DNA of 64,000 nt from Flavobacterium quisquiliarum (GTDB lineage: Bacteria > Bacteroidota > Bacteroidia > Flavobacteriales > Flavobacteriaceae), in contig NZ_WWEM01000017.1 of NCBI RefSeq assembly GCF_019308285.1, forward strand, positions 62,001 to 126,000, in the 5' to 3' direction. The position numbers and the translations under genes were made by a program. Positions 42,709 to 52,393 of the stretch are shown in pieces. The notes beneath the pieces are model-generated. The model ran no database searches and was not told the DNA's origin. It saw only the letters and a program-made list of their open reading frames with translations. The first letter of the stretch is position 1. Each line of letters begins with the position of its first letter.

Positions 42709-43407
42709 ATGAAAGGATTTTTTATTTTTAAGCTTGTATTTTCTATGGTTGGCGCAGGTCTATTGGCTGGAGCTGTTTATTTTTATTTTGATAAAAAGAT
42801 ATTTTTAGAAAAAGCAGAAAGTACGCAGGGAACTGTTATCGAAATGATTGCCAGAAGATCAGATAATTCTACAACATATTGTCCAGTAGTAAGTTTTAAA
42901 ACAAAATTAGGACAAGAAATTACTTTTACATCTTCTATTAGCAGTAATCCTCCAAGTTATACTGTCAATGAAAAAGTTAAAATTTTATATGATCCAGCAG
43001 ATCCAAAAGAAGCTGTTATAAACGGATTTGCTTCTTTATGGCTTGTTCCATTGATATTAAGTACAATTGGAACCATATTCTTTTTAATTGGCAGTCTTAG
43101 TTTTTTATTTGGATATTTAAAGAAAAGAAAAGCTCAAAATTTACGTGATACAGGAAAATCTGTTACAGCAAAATTTACACAAGTACAATTAAATACCAGC
43201 TATACTTCAAACGGAAGACATCCTTACCAAATTTTAAGTCAATGGCAAGATCCAAAAACCAATGATTTATATGTTTTTAAAAGCGATTACATCTGGTTTG
43301 ATCCAACAGAATTTGTGAAAACAGATACAGTAAGAGTTTTTATTGATCCAGAGAATCCATCAAAATATACTGTGGATATTTCTTTTCTGCCAGCTCTCAA
43401 AAATTAA
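42709..43407 (+). CDS. DUF3592-family membrane protein
   Basis: A 232-residue membrane protein of unknown function. One hydrophobic segment lies at the N-terminus (FKLVFSMVGAGLLAGAVYFYF, about 5-25) and a second centrally (LVPLILSTIGTIFFLIGSLSFLFGYL, about 112-137). The domain between them carries the repeat-like phrase TTYCPVVSFKTKLGQEITFTSSI and VNEKVKILYDPADPKEAVING, typical of DUF3592. A second, similar half follows (TVRVFIDPENPSKYTVD). The role of the family is not known. The gene is monocistronic, between the TTCG-loop terminator and a hairpin at 43431. Confidence 0.82.
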   Translation: MKGFFIFKLVFSMVGAGLLAGAVYFYFDKKIFLEKAESTQGTVIEMIARRSDNSTTYCPVVSFKTKLGQEITFTSSISSNPPSYTVNEKVKILYDPADPKEAVINGFASLWLVPLILSTIGTIFFLIGSLSFLFGYLKKRKAQNLRDTGKSVTAKFTQVQLNTSYTSNGRHPYQILSQWQDPKTNDLYVFKSDYIWFDPTEFVKTDTVRVFIDPENPSKYTVDISFLPALKN

Positions 43408-43430
43408 AGTAATAATATAAATTATATCGT

Positions 43431-43473
43431 AAGTTCGCTATTGTTTCTGAAGGAACAGTAGCGAACTTTTGAG
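43431..43473 (+). terminator. Probable terminator after the DUF3592 gene
   Basis: AAGTTCGCTA pairs with TAGCGAACTT, with an inner TTGTT/GAACAG-type extension, followed by TTTT. The T-run is short, so termination may be weak. Confidence 0.55.
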
Positions 43474-43533
43474 TTAAAATTGACTTATAAAATTTTGATT
43501 ACTTTTGGGTTTCAATATATTTTTTCAGAATTC

Positions 43534-44307
43534 ATGCAGAAACTTTTCAGTCTAACACTATTCCTTTTCACCTTTTCATTAAGCCAAGCTCAAAACAAAT
43601 TCGGAAATCCCGAAGTTGATCCTGTTCAAATTCAGAAAACGTACGAACAATGGTCGGTTTATCAGAATAAAAATATAATGCTTTCGAGAGATTTCACAGC
43701 TCTTGATGTTTCTTCCAAAGAAATTACCAAAGAAGTTTTTTTAGATCAATTAGCAAATGGAAGTTTCATTCCAATCCGATTAAAATCAGATGCTTCGGTT
43801 TATTATTATAAACTTTTCAAAATTCAGCCCAAAACAGATACCAGTATAAAAGCAACTATCAATCAAATTGGTTTTGATGCTTATAAGAATTATAAAATGG
43901 AAGGAACGGTTTTCCCTAAATTCTCGTTTAAAGATTTAGATGGAAATTTGGTGACCAATGAATCCATGAAAGGGAAAATAATTGTAATTAAATGTTGGTA
44001 CATTCATTGTACGCCTTGCATAAAAGAGTTTCCACAGGTTAATAAACTTGTAGAAGAGTATAAGGATAGAAAAGATATTATTTTTATAAGTTTAGCTGAA
44101 GATTCACCAGAAGAATTAAAAACATTCTTAGCTAGAAAACCGCTTTCTTATGCTGTAATTCCTGACATGAAAGAATATATGAATGAAGCATTACAATTGA
44201 ATTCATTTCCAACGCATTTTATTCTAAACAAAAAAGGATTGATTTCGAAAGTGTTACCAAATTTTGAGAGTTTAGAAGTGGCTTTGGCGAAGGAAAGTAA
44301 ATTTTAG
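43534..44307 (+). CDS. TlpA-like thioredoxin-fold protein, exported
   Basis: From the ATG at 43534 the protein has 257 residues with a signal peptide (MQKLFSLTLFLFTFSLSQAQ), so it is periplasmic. The C-terminal half is a TlpA/ResA/peroxiredoxin-like thioredoxin domain (about 125-257): FPKFSFKDLDGNLVTNESMKGK, then the redox motif CTPC in KCWYIHCTPCIKEFP, and the cis-Pro region NSFPTHFILNKKG. It likely reduces or oxidises periplasmic protein thiols. The N-terminal 110 residues are unassigned. An in-frame start at 43480 would place extra residues before the signal peptide and is unlikely. Confidence 0.88.
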   Translation: MQKLFSLTLFLFTFSLSQAQNKFGNPEVDPVQIQKTYEQWSVYQNKNIMLSRDFTALDVSSKEITKEVFLDQLANGSFIPIRLKSDASVYYYKLFKIQPKTDTSIKATINQIGFDAYKNYKMEGTVFPKFSFKDLDGNLVTNESMKGKIIVIKCWYIHCTPCIKEFPQVNKLVEEYKDRKDIIFISLAEDSPEELKTFLARKPLSYAVIPDMKEYMNEALQLNSFPTHFILNKKGLISKVLPNFESLEVALAKESKF

Positions 44308-44420
44308 TTTTGAACTATTCGAATTTTTCGAGTAGTTGAAATTAATATCGAATTATGCAGATTTTCCAGATAGTTGAATTTTTAATTCAATGTGTAAAAA
44401 TGAAGATTAAAGGCACAGTT

Positions 44421-44549
44421 TGTCATTTCGACCGAAGGGAGAAATCGCACTAGAAACTCCGCATAGAATGTCGCTAATCTTTGTCGAATCCCGCGTGTGA
44501 TTTGCTTCGCCAGTTCGCTATTGCTCGGGTTTCCTTCGTCGAAATGACA
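44421..44549. repeat. Palindrome-ended dispersed element (TGTCATTTCGAC family)
   Basis: TGTCATTTCGAC (44421-44432) and its exact complement GTCGAAATGACA (44538-44549) bound a 129-bp element. Similarity extends inward as GAAGGGA against TCCTTC. It carries no gene. Elements with these ends are, from memory, widespread between genes in Bacteroidota. Confidence 0.65.
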
Positions 44550-44618
44550 AGATTACGCAGTAATCAACTTCAAAAAATAAAAATTTGCGCCTTCGCGACT
44601 TTGCGAGAACCCTTCATC

Positions 44619-46324
<1,706 letters not shown>

Positions 46325-46340
46325 TCTATAAATTACAATA

Positions 46341-46389
46341 AAAAAATCCCAAATCCCAAATTAAAATTGGAGTTTGGGATTTTTTTATT
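46341..46389 (+). terminator. Intrinsic terminator after the ABC-F gene
   Basis: AAAAAATCCCAAA (46341-46353) pairs with 46373-46385, with an inner CAAATT/AATTGG pairing, and T's follow. It lies 17 bp after the stop. Confidence 0.85.
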
Positions 46390-46398
46390 GGAGTCTAA

Positions 46399-46552
46399 TT
46401 TTAAACACATAGAAACATAGTTTTAGTGTCGAATTTAGTGAGAATAAAGAACTACAAAAGAGAAATATATTTCTTTCACATAGCTATGTTTTTTGTAAAA
46501 AAGTGAAACGCCTCTAAGCAGTTTCAAAAACTATGTTTCTATGTGTTTAAAA
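46399..46552. mobile_element. MITE-like element with 26-bp perfect terminal inverted repeats
   Basis: Arms at 46399-46424 and 46527-46552 are exact complements over 26 bp (core ACACATAGAAACATAGT) and enclose 102 bp without coding capacity. An internal CACATAGCTATG echoes the ends. No target-site duplication is clear. It may be a non-autonomous element or a long RNA hairpin. Confidence 0.55.
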
Positions 46553-46585
46553 AAAATCCCCGCTATGTAAATAACGAGGATTTTT
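46553..46585 (-). terminator. Terminator hairpin after the small lipoprotein gene
   Basis: AAAATCC ... GGATTTT arms (46553-46559 with 46578-46584) are extended by CG/CG and TAT/ATA pairs with two mismatches. It lies 8 bp after the small lipoprotein stop on the minus strand and resembles the gapA terminator. Confidence 0.6.
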
Positions 46586-46592
46586 TTATGTC

Positions 46593-46766
46593 TTATTTGC
46601 TTCCGAACATTTTAGCGAAAATCCAGATAATAATCGCAACCACAAAAATTACGATAAAAATCCCGAATCCCATTCCGGCTTTAAAAATGTCTCCAACTAG
46701 TTCACAGCTTGTAAATGAAAACAGTATTACGAATACCATTAACAATCTTAGTATTTTATTTTGCAT
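46593..46766 (-). CDS. Small lipoprotein with C-terminal membrane helix
   Basis: A 57-residue protein that is easily missed. Reading the minus strand from the ATG at 46766 gives MQNKILRLLMVFVILFSFTS followed by Cys21, a good lipobox. A short linker (ELVGDIFKAGMGFG) leads to a very hydrophobic helix (IFIVIFVVAIIIWIFAKMF) and the end GSK. I recall similar short flavobacterial proteins labelled 'phosphatidate cytidylyltransferase', but the length excludes that enzyme. It probably anchors in the envelope; the function is unknown. The plus-strand frame covering the same DNA lacks any such organisation. Confidence 0.8.
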   Translation of the reverse strand: MQNKILRLLMVFVILFSFTSCELVGDIFKAGMGFGIFIVIFVVAIIIWIFAKMFGSK

Positions 46767-46884
46767 GATTCTGATATTTTAAATTCATACTTAAAATTAC
46801 TTCAAGAATCAAGAAAATGTGTTATAGAATTTTTGAGAAATGTTTTATTATTGTATTTCCTTTAACTTGATAATTTAAAATTCT

Positions 46885-48063
46885 ATGATTGCCAATAACC
46901 CTAAACGTATTGAAGTAATGGATGCGTTACGAGGTTTTGCGCTTATGATTATAGTGTTGCTCCACTGCATGCAGCATTTTGACATAGATTATATTCCAGA
47001 ATACTTGCCAGAATCGATTAAAACCTTAGATAGTATAGTAGCAAGTGTCTTCTCTTATCTTTTTGCTGGAAAAGCTTATGCCATTTTTGCATTTCTTTTT
47101 GGATTCAGCTTTTTTATTCAGAATGAAAATCAGAAAAAGAAAGGAAAAAATTTTAGACCGAGATTTTTGTGGAGACTCATACTGTTGTTTTGTTTCGGGA
47201 TTTTCAATACCATTTTTTTTGCGGGTGATATTTTGATGCTCTATGCAGTATTAGGAATAGTTTTGTTGTTGGTTTCTAATTTAAAAACTAAATATGTTTT
47301 TGGCATAGCAATTTTTTTATTGCTTTTGCCTTTAGAATGGTATAAAGTTTTTAATTTATTATTTAATTCAGAATATGTAATCAAGGAAAGCAGCAGAAGT
47401 TTTTATTCTTATCAAACACAGTTGTACTTAAAGGGAAATTCTTTTGTTGATGTCGTGATAGGAAATCTAACAACAGGCAGAATTTCATCATTTTTATGGA
47501 ATTGGGATACTGGAAAATGTTTTCAAACTGCGGGATTATTTGTGTTAGGAACGCTTGCTGGTCGAAAACAGCTTTTCCTTACTTCTAAAGTAAATTTTAT
47601 CTTTTGGAAAAAAACGCTTCGATATGCTTTGATAATTGTTGCGATACTTTTGATTATTCGAATCAATATTTATTCATCATTTGAAAATAAAACTTTAGCA
47701 GATTCTATAATGCTTATTGTCACTTCTTGGGCAAATTTTGCTTTTACATTTGTATTAATAAGTCTTTTCATTTTGTTTTATGCAAAAGAAAAAACACAAA
47801 AGGTTTTAGAGAAATTAGTTCCTTATGGGAAGATGAGTTTAACCAATTACGTTTTGCAATCTATTGTTGGTTCAGTTTTATTTTATCAATATGGTTTGGG
47901 ACTTTTTAAATATACCGGAGCTGTTTTTAGTTTAATAATCGGAATTGTTTTGTTTTTGCTTCAGCTGGCATTTTCTAATTGGTGGCTGAAAAATCATAAA
48001 CAAGGCCCACTGGAATTTATTTGGCATAAATTAACTTGGATTGCCAGCTCTAAATCTAAATGA
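46885..48063 (+). CDS. DUF418-family membrane protein
   Basis: An inner-membrane protein of 392 residues with about eight to ten hydrophobic segments. It begins IEVMDALRGFALMIIVLLHCM, the RGFAL motif shared by DUF418/DUF1624-type and acyltransferase-3-like proteins. The AGKAYAIFAFLFGFSF and RFLWRLILLFCFGIFN segments follow. The C-terminal DUF418 domain has VPYGKMSLTNYVLQSIVGS and FSNWWLKNHKQGPLEFIWHKLTW. Members are suspected transporters or acyl-transfer proteins, but none of this is established. It faces the 139-residue hypothetical gene across a small hairpin at 48152-48176. Confidence 0.88.
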   Translation: MIANNPKRIEVMDALRGFALMIIVLLHCMQHFDIDYIPEYLPESIKTLDSIVASVFSYLFAGKAYAIFAFLFGFSFFIQNENQKKKGKNFRPRFLWRLILLFCFGIFNTIFFAGDILMLYAVLGIVLLLVSNLKTKYVFGIAIFLLLLPLEWYKVFNLLFNSEYVIKESSRSFYSYQTQLYLKGNSFVDVVIGNLTTGRISSFLWNWDTGKCFQTAGLFVLGTLAGRKQLFLTSKVNFIFWKKTLRYALIIVAILLIIRINIYSSFENKTLADSIMLIVTSWANFAFTFVLISLFILFYAKEKTQKVLEKLVPYGKMSLTNYVLQSIVGSVLFYQYGLGLFKYTGAVFSLIIGIVLFLLQLAFSNWWLKNHKQGPLEFIWHKLTWIASSKSK

Positions 48064-48151
48064 TTAGAAAAGTCTAAGTTGATTTTTGAAAATTTTGATT
48101 CATACAAAAGGAAAAAAGAGCTATCGGATTGATCAATATTGTAGGGCTGGA

Positions 48152-48176
48152 TTTATCAAATATATATTTTGATAAA
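48152..48176. terminator. Weak bidirectional hairpin between convergent genes
   Basis: TTTATCAAA (48152-48160) pairs with TTTGATAAA (48168-48176). The stem is A/T-rich and may serve as a weak terminator for both sides. Confidence 0.4.
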
Positions 48177-48194
48177 CTCTTTCATAAGTTTTAT

Positions 48195-48614
48195 TTAATG
48201 GTATTCTTTTCTTTCAAATAATAAAATTCTATTCGTTTCATTCTCAATTGATTCTAAATAATCGTTTTCATTAAAACAGACATGATAAGGTAAATCCCAA
48301 GGAGAGATTTTATCTGTGTTAGAGTCTAAATAGATTTTAATTCTGTTTAGCAAAACTTCTCTATCAGTAATTAAATCATTAAAATGTTCTATACGTATAT
48401 TTTCTTCTCTATTAACTAATATGTTATGAAGCTTTAGAAGATTGTTTTTAAAATTATTTTTGCCTAGAACTTCAATTGTATATTCCAGATCAGATAATTT
48501 AGGATCAATTGATAAATTAAAAATAGGTGTTACATCTTCGTATGGTTCTCCCCATTCAAATTTTTTCTCTTCTACATAGCAAAATGGGAATGTACTTTTA
48601 TTAATGTAAATCAT
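48195..48614 (-). CDS. Hypothetical protein, no recognised family
   Basis: A soluble 139-residue protein, acidic and Asn-rich, without a signal peptide or membrane helix. It starts MIYINKSTFPFCYVEEKKFEWGEP and contains NDLITDREVLLNRIKIYLDS and PWDLPYHVCFNENDYLESIENE. The overall pattern suggests an alpha/beta immunity-like or stress-type small protein, but this is only an impression. It lies 83 bp downstream of the methyltransferase gene on the same strand. Base composition is more A/T-rich than its neighbours, which may indicate recent acquisition. Confidence 0.65.
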   Translation of the reverse strand: MIYINKSTFPFCYVEEKKFEWGEPYEDVTPIFNLSIDPKLSDLEYTIEVLGKNNFKNNLLKLHNILVNREENIRIEHFNDLITDREVLLNRIKIYLDSNTDKISPWDLPYHVCFNENDYLESIENETNRILLFERKEYH

Positions 48615-48697
48615 TTGGTTGTATGTATGATTTGTTTAATTTTTTTTATTAATATATAGTTAGTGCTAAAAAAGGTTACTCGTATTTGAGTAATAGA

Positions 48698-49330
48698 TTA
48701 AATTGTTTTTTTAGCAATTATTATAGTGTGAGTTTCGATATTATTACCTCTGAAATAACTGACGTCAAACAACTTAATAATTATGAAATTGTTTATTAGA
48801 AGTTGACTGCTTATTCCTTCTAAACTGTGATAATAAAAAAAGACGCGATCACCAGTACTTCCAGAAATGAAACCAGAATCATAAGGCTTTCCCTGAACAA
48901 AACTTAAATATAAAATTCCATTGGTTAAAAGAATGTTTCCAGCATCATTCATAAGTTTATGAGAATCTTGTTGTGATAAATATGGTAAACAAAAACCACA
49001 CACAATAGCATCAAATTTTTGACTTAGTGAATCAAGTTCTCTTGTATCCATTAATTTGAAGTTGGCAGAAGGATTATTAGCTTTTGCTAATTCAATCATA
49101 TTTGGCGCAATATCAATGCCTGTAATCTTTAAGTCGCTTCTTTTTGATAATAAATATTTTGTAATATTCCCTGGTCCACAACCAATTTCAAGAATATTTA
49201 ATTGTTCCTTAGTGAGGGTTTTACTAAAAAAATCATAAGTTTCATTATACAAACTTAAATACATAAACTTCTCTTCGTAGAGATTTGCAATTTTATTCCA
49301 AGTTTCAAAAGTTTCTTTGTATTTGTCCAT
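48698..49330 (-). CDS. Class I SAM-dependent methyltransferase
   Basis: A cytoplasmic Rossmann-fold methyltransferase of 210 residues. Motif I is LEIGCGPGNITKYLL (about residues 46-60), motif post-I is KITGIDIAPNMIELAK, and the AIVCGFCLPYLS segment is motif II. The C-terminal part (NGILYLSFVQGKPYDSGF) completes the fold. The substrate is not evident. It is divergent from pyrR and may be co-transcribed with the hypothetical gene downstream. Confidence 0.85.
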   Translation of the reverse strand: MDKYKETFETWNKIANLYEEKFMYLSLYNETYDFFSKTLTKEQLNILEIGCGPGNITKYLLSKRSDLKITGIDIAPNMIELAKANNPSANFKLMDTRELDSLSQKFDAIVCGFCLPYLSQQDSHKLMNDAGNILLTNGILYLSFVQGKPYDSGFISGSTGDRVFFYYHSLEGISSQLLINNFIIIKLFDVSYFRGNNIETHTIIIAKKTI

Positions 49331-49483
49331 AGATTATTTTCAAAGCATTATTTAACCAAATAAAGTTAAAAATTTTCTTTTGCTAAAATATGGTATTTAG
49401 GTAAGAAAAAATTTTCAAAAAGCTAAATTTGTTTTCTAAAATATTTCAGTATCCAACACCCCAACAAATAAAATCAGATTCCG

Positions 49484-49491
49484 TATATTTG
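49484..49491 (+). promoter_or_regulatory. -7 element (TATATTTG) before pyrR
   Basis: TATATTTG matches TAnnTTTG and lies 24 bp before the ATG at 49516. Its position inside the upstream-extended reading frame argues against the earlier start at 49429. No TTG is found at -33. Confidence 0.55.
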
Positions 49492-49515
49492 CGCAACCAA
49501 ACATTACAATCACTT

Positions 49516-50055
49516 ATGAGTCAAAAAGTATTACTTAATTCGAAAGAAGTTACTATCATACTCCATCGTTTGGCTTGTCAGTTAATCGAAAAACATCTTG
49601 ATTTCTCTAATACAATTTTGGTGGGAATTCAGCCAAGAGGTGTTTATTTAGCGGAACGTTTAAAACAATTATTAGAAGACGAATACAAGGTTCCTGAAAT
49701 TACTTTAGGTTATCTGGATATCACTTTTTTTAGAGATGATTTCCGTCGTACTGATAAACCGCTTGAAGCCAATAAAACCCAAATCAATTTTATAGTCGAA
49801 GACAAAAAAGTCATTTTTATCGATGACGTTTTGTTTACCGGAAGAAGCATTCGTTCTGCTTTGACAGCAATTCAGTCTTTTGGAAGACCTTCAGAAATTG
49901 AATTATTGGTTTTAATTGACAGACGTTTCAGCCGTCATTTACCTATTCAGCCCGATTACAGAGGCCGTCAGGTAGATGCAATTAATGGAGAAAAGGTAAT
50001 TGTAAGCTGGAAAGAAAATGATGGTGAAGATGTTGTTCATTTGGTTACCAATTAA
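49516..50055 (+). CDS. pyrR: PyrR-type bifunctional regulator/uracil phosphoribosyltransferase
   Basis: From the ATG at 49516 the protein has 179 residues, the normal PyrR length. It starts MSQKVLLNSKEVTIILHRLACQLIE. The type I PRTase PRPP loop is VIFIDDVLFTGRSIRSAL, with the IGIQPRGVYLAERL-like segment before it and the LLVLIDR and LPIQPDYRG motifs after. In Bacillus PyrR binds pyr mRNA and controls attenuation. Here pyrB lies two genes downstream in the same direction, which fits control of pyrimidine synthesis. I see no obvious PyrR RNA-binding loop in the leader, so the regulatory role is inferred. Confidence 0.92.
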   Translation: MSQKVLLNSKEVTIILHRLACQLIEKHLDFSNTILVGIQPRGVYLAERLKQLLEDEYKVPEITLGYLDITFFRDDFRRTDKPLEANKTQINFIVEDKKVIFIDDVLFTGRSIRSALTAIQSFGRPSEIELLVLIDRRFSRHLPIQPDYRGRQVDAINGEKVIVSWKENDGEDVVHLVTN

Positions 50056-50085
50056 AATGAATCGTTAAAAATTGAAAATACAATC

Positions 50086-50727
50086 ATGACAGAGGACGAA
50101 GAGTTTATTTATGAATCAATTTTTAACCAGGTAAGAATGGGATTTCTTTCTATTGATGATATTAAAGAGAACATCATGGAAGAAATTGAAGATAATGAAT
50201 TTGAAGAGGAAATTTCAGAAGCTTGGGCTTTTGAAAAAATCGACGAAGAATACCAAAAGTTACTTGCAGAAAGTGAACAATGGAAAAGCCCGACTGATAC
50301 TGAAAGACTAATAAACGCGTTTGATGAATTATGCGATCAGAATATCGTAGCGCTTCACAATGCAGGTTACACTACAAGTGATGGCGAATATGAAGTTGTT
50401 GAGGTAGAAAGAGAGCTTCGTGAAAATGGAGTTACATCTGACGGCTACTGTTTTTATCACGAACAAGATTTAGCGAGAGCGATTGATCCTGAAAATCCAA
50501 GTTTGTATATCGCTTTTCAAAAAGTTGATAACTCTGATCCAGCAGTTACAATTGAAGTTGGAAAGAAAGTTGCCGAAGTTCTGAGAAATAATGGTTTTGA
50601 GGTAAAATGGGAAGAAACTGCTTCTCGAAAAATTGAAATTCCAAATTTCAGATGGCAGCAGGTTTATAATGAAGATTCGAGAGACCTTCAGGATTATGGA
50701 GAAGTTGTAGAGAGAATGATTGAATAG
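50086..50727 (+). CDS. Conserved hypothetical protein (DUF6891-like)
   Basis: A soluble, acidic protein of 213 residues between pyrR and pyrB, 30 bp after pyrR. It has an acidic helical N-terminus (EDEEFIYESIFNQVRMGFLSIDDIKENIMEEIEDNEF). A domain with DELCDQNIVALHNAGYTTSDGEYEVVE and GYCFYHEQDLARAI follows, then a beta-rich C-terminus (LYIAFQKVDNSDPAVTIEVGKKVAEVL, FRWQQVYNED). From memory it fits DUF6891. Its conserved placement in the pyr unit suggests co-regulation, but no function can be stated. Confidence 0.72.
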   Translation: MTEDEEFIYESIFNQVRMGFLSIDDIKENIMEEIEDNEFEEEISEAWAFEKIDEEYQKLLAESEQWKSPTDTERLINAFDELCDQNIVALHNAGYTTSDGEYEVVEVERELRENGVTSDGYCFYHEQDLARAIDPENPSLYIAFQKVDNSDPAVTIEVGKKVAEVLRNNGFEVKWEETASRKIEIPNFRWQQVYNEDSRDLQDYGEVVERMIE

Positions 50728-50806
50728 AGTAGCTGCTCTTTAAAGAAGCATGGAATGAAACCCGTTTTTCATTCGGAATTTGACCAATAATATTAAAGAA
50801 ACAACA

Positions 50807-51733
50807 ATGAAAGAATTAAGCGTAAATCATTTATTAGGAATAAAATACATTAATGAAAATGATATTAACCTGATTTTTGAAACGGCAGATCATTTTAAAG
50901 AAGTCATTAACCGACCGATTAAAAAAGTTCCTTCATTACGAGATATTACCATTGCCAATATTTTCTTTGAAAACAGTACCAGAACCAAACTTTCGTTTGA
51001 ATTAGCGCAGAAACGTTTATCTGCTGATGTCATCAGTTTTTCTGCAGCTCAATCATCCGTTAAAAAAGGAGAAACCCTGATTGATACTGTAAATAATATC
51101 CTTTCGATGAAAGTTGATATGGTTGTAATGCGCCACTCCAATCCCGGAGCGGCTTATTTTTTATCCAAAAATGTCAAAGCGAGTATCGTAAATGCGGGAG
51201 ATGGAGCGCACGAACATCCAACTCAGGCTTTGTTAGATAGTTATTCGATTAGAGAAAAACTGGGCGATGTTGCTGGAAAAAAAGTAGTTATTGTAGGCGA
51301 TATTCTGCATTCTAGAGTGGCCTTATCTAATATATACGCTTTGCAGATGCAAGGTGCTGAGGTTAAAGTTTGCGGACCAAAAACCTTGATTCCGAGATAC
51401 ATTGAATCACTTGGAGTTACAGTTGAACCGAATTTGCGTAAAGCATTAGAATGGTGCGACGTTGCCAATATGCTTCGAGTACAAAACGAACGTATGGATG
51501 TAAATTTCTTCCCATCGACACGTGAATACGCACAGCAATACGGAGTAGACAAACCGCTCTTGGATTCATTAGGAAAAGAAATCGTAATCATGCACCCAGG
51601 ACCAATCAATAGAGGAGTAGAGATTACTTCAGAAGTGGCTGATTCTGATCATTCTGTAATCTTGAATCAGGTGGAGAATGGTGTAGCGATTAGAATGGCG
51701 GTTATTTATCTTTTGGCTTCTAAGATTCAGTAG
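50807..51733 (+). CDS. pyrB: Aspartate carbamoyltransferase catalytic subunit
   Basis: A cytoplasmic enzyme joining carbamoyl phosphate and aspartate to N-carbamoylaspartate, the committed step of pyrimidine synthesis. From the ATG at 50807 the protein has 308 residues, the standard length. Carbamoyl-phosphate motifs FENSTRTKLSFELAQ and DGAHEHPTQALLDS are present, with the 80s-loop region FSAAQSSVKKGETLIDT. The C-terminus has VMHPGPINRGVEI. No pyrI regulatory subunit gene follows. It is in the same direction as pyrR with 79 bp between it and the DUF6891 gene. Confidence 0.96.
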   Translation: MKELSVNHLLGIKYINENDINLIFETADHFKEVINRPIKKVPSLRDITIANIFFENSTRTKLSFELAQKRLSADVISFSAAQSSVKKGETLIDTVNNILSMKVDMVVMRHSNPGAAYFLSKNVKASIVNAGDGAHEHPTQALLDSYSIREKLGDVAGKKVVIVGDILHSRVALSNIYALQMQGAEVKVCGPKTLIPRYIESLGVTVEPNLRKALEWCDVANMLRVQNERMDVNFFPSTREYAQQYGVDKPLLDSLGKEIVIMHPGPINRGVEITSEVADSDHSVILNQVENGVAIRMAVIYLLASKIQ

Positions 51734-51965
51734 GTATTTAGTATTCAGTGTTCAGATTTTGAGTGTTCAGCTTTGAAATTAATGTCACAGTAAGCAAAGT
51801 AGAGGTGCTTTAAAAAATGAAACTTGCTTTGCAAACGAGGCTTGCACTTTGCTCAGCCTGAAAAACTTGGAACCTGAAACTTTAAACCTGAAACCAAAAA
51901 ATAAAAAAACTTCGTACCTTAGCTCTCAGAAAATCAATTTTTATATAAGCCCCATAAATTAAAAA
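51734..51965. repeat. 232-bp intergenic region with low-complexity repeats
   Basis: It contains iterated TTCAG words (51745-51775) and a TTTGCTCAGCCTGA element. Near the right end iterated CTGAAAC/CCTGAAACC words lie at 51868-51897. I see no gene here. Confidence 0.5.
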
Positions 51966-52295
51966 ATGAAAGTAGATCAAAAAGGACATACCGTTACAAT
52001 TAAAGATACTCAAGGAGATGTAAATGCTTTCTTGGAAAAAGTAACGCAGCAATTTAAAACCTTTGAAAAGCACAATATCATAATCGACTTGTCTTCTGAT
52101 GAAGTTTCAGAAAATGATTTGAAACTTTTTTTACCGCTTTCTAAAACACATAAAAAAGCAAAAAAATCGTTTGTAATTGTTGCCTCTGATCTTGATTTTA
52201 ATGCTATTTCTGATAAATTGGCTGTAGTTCCTTCTCTTTTGGAAGCTCATGATATTATCGAAATGGAAGAAATTGAGAGAGACCTCGGTTTTTAA
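51966..52295 (+). CDS. Small STAS-like protein upstream of ribonuclease Z
   Basis: A soluble protein of 109 residues with an alternating beta/alpha pattern: KGHTVTIKDTQGDVNAFLEKV, NIIIDLSSDEVSENDLKLFLPLSKT, KSFVIVASDLDFNAI and VPSLLEAHDIIEMEEIERDLGF. This resembles STAS/anti-sigma-antagonist-like folds, but no phosphorylatable serine motif stands out. Proteins next to rnz in Flavobacterium may be labelled ribonuclease Z, but this one has no metallo-beta-lactamase motif. It precedes rnz by 98 bp that contains a large TCTAAAATC inverted repeat. Confidence 0.75.
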   Translation: MKVDQKGHTVTIKDTQGDVNAFLEKVTQQFKTFEKHNIIIDLSSDEVSENDLKLFLPLSKTHKKAKKSFVIVASDLDFNAISDKLAVVPSLLEAHDIIEMEEIERDLGF

Positions 52296-52299
52296 TTGT

Positions 52300-52391
52300 A
52301 GATTTCTGGTTTTAGATTTTAGATTTTTTTAATGTTACTTTTTAAAATGTTTTATAAATCTAAAATCTACGATCTAAAATCTAAAATTAGA
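52300..52391 (+). repeat. TCTAAAATC inverted repeat before rnz
   Basis: TTTTAGATTTTAGATTT-type words at about 52310-52327 face AAATCTAAAATCTA at about 52355-52368, and further TCTAAAATC words run up to the rnz start. In RNA this would fold into a hairpin that could end the preceding transcript. Confidence 0.55.
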
Positions 52392-52393
52392 AA

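Noticed and set aside
46543-46782. A 79-codon plus-strand frame between the ABC-F and DUF418 genes
   Set aside because: It is Ile/Lys/Pro-rich without domain structure, begins inside inverted repeats, and is the shadow of the well-formed minus-strand lipoprotein gene at 46593-46766.
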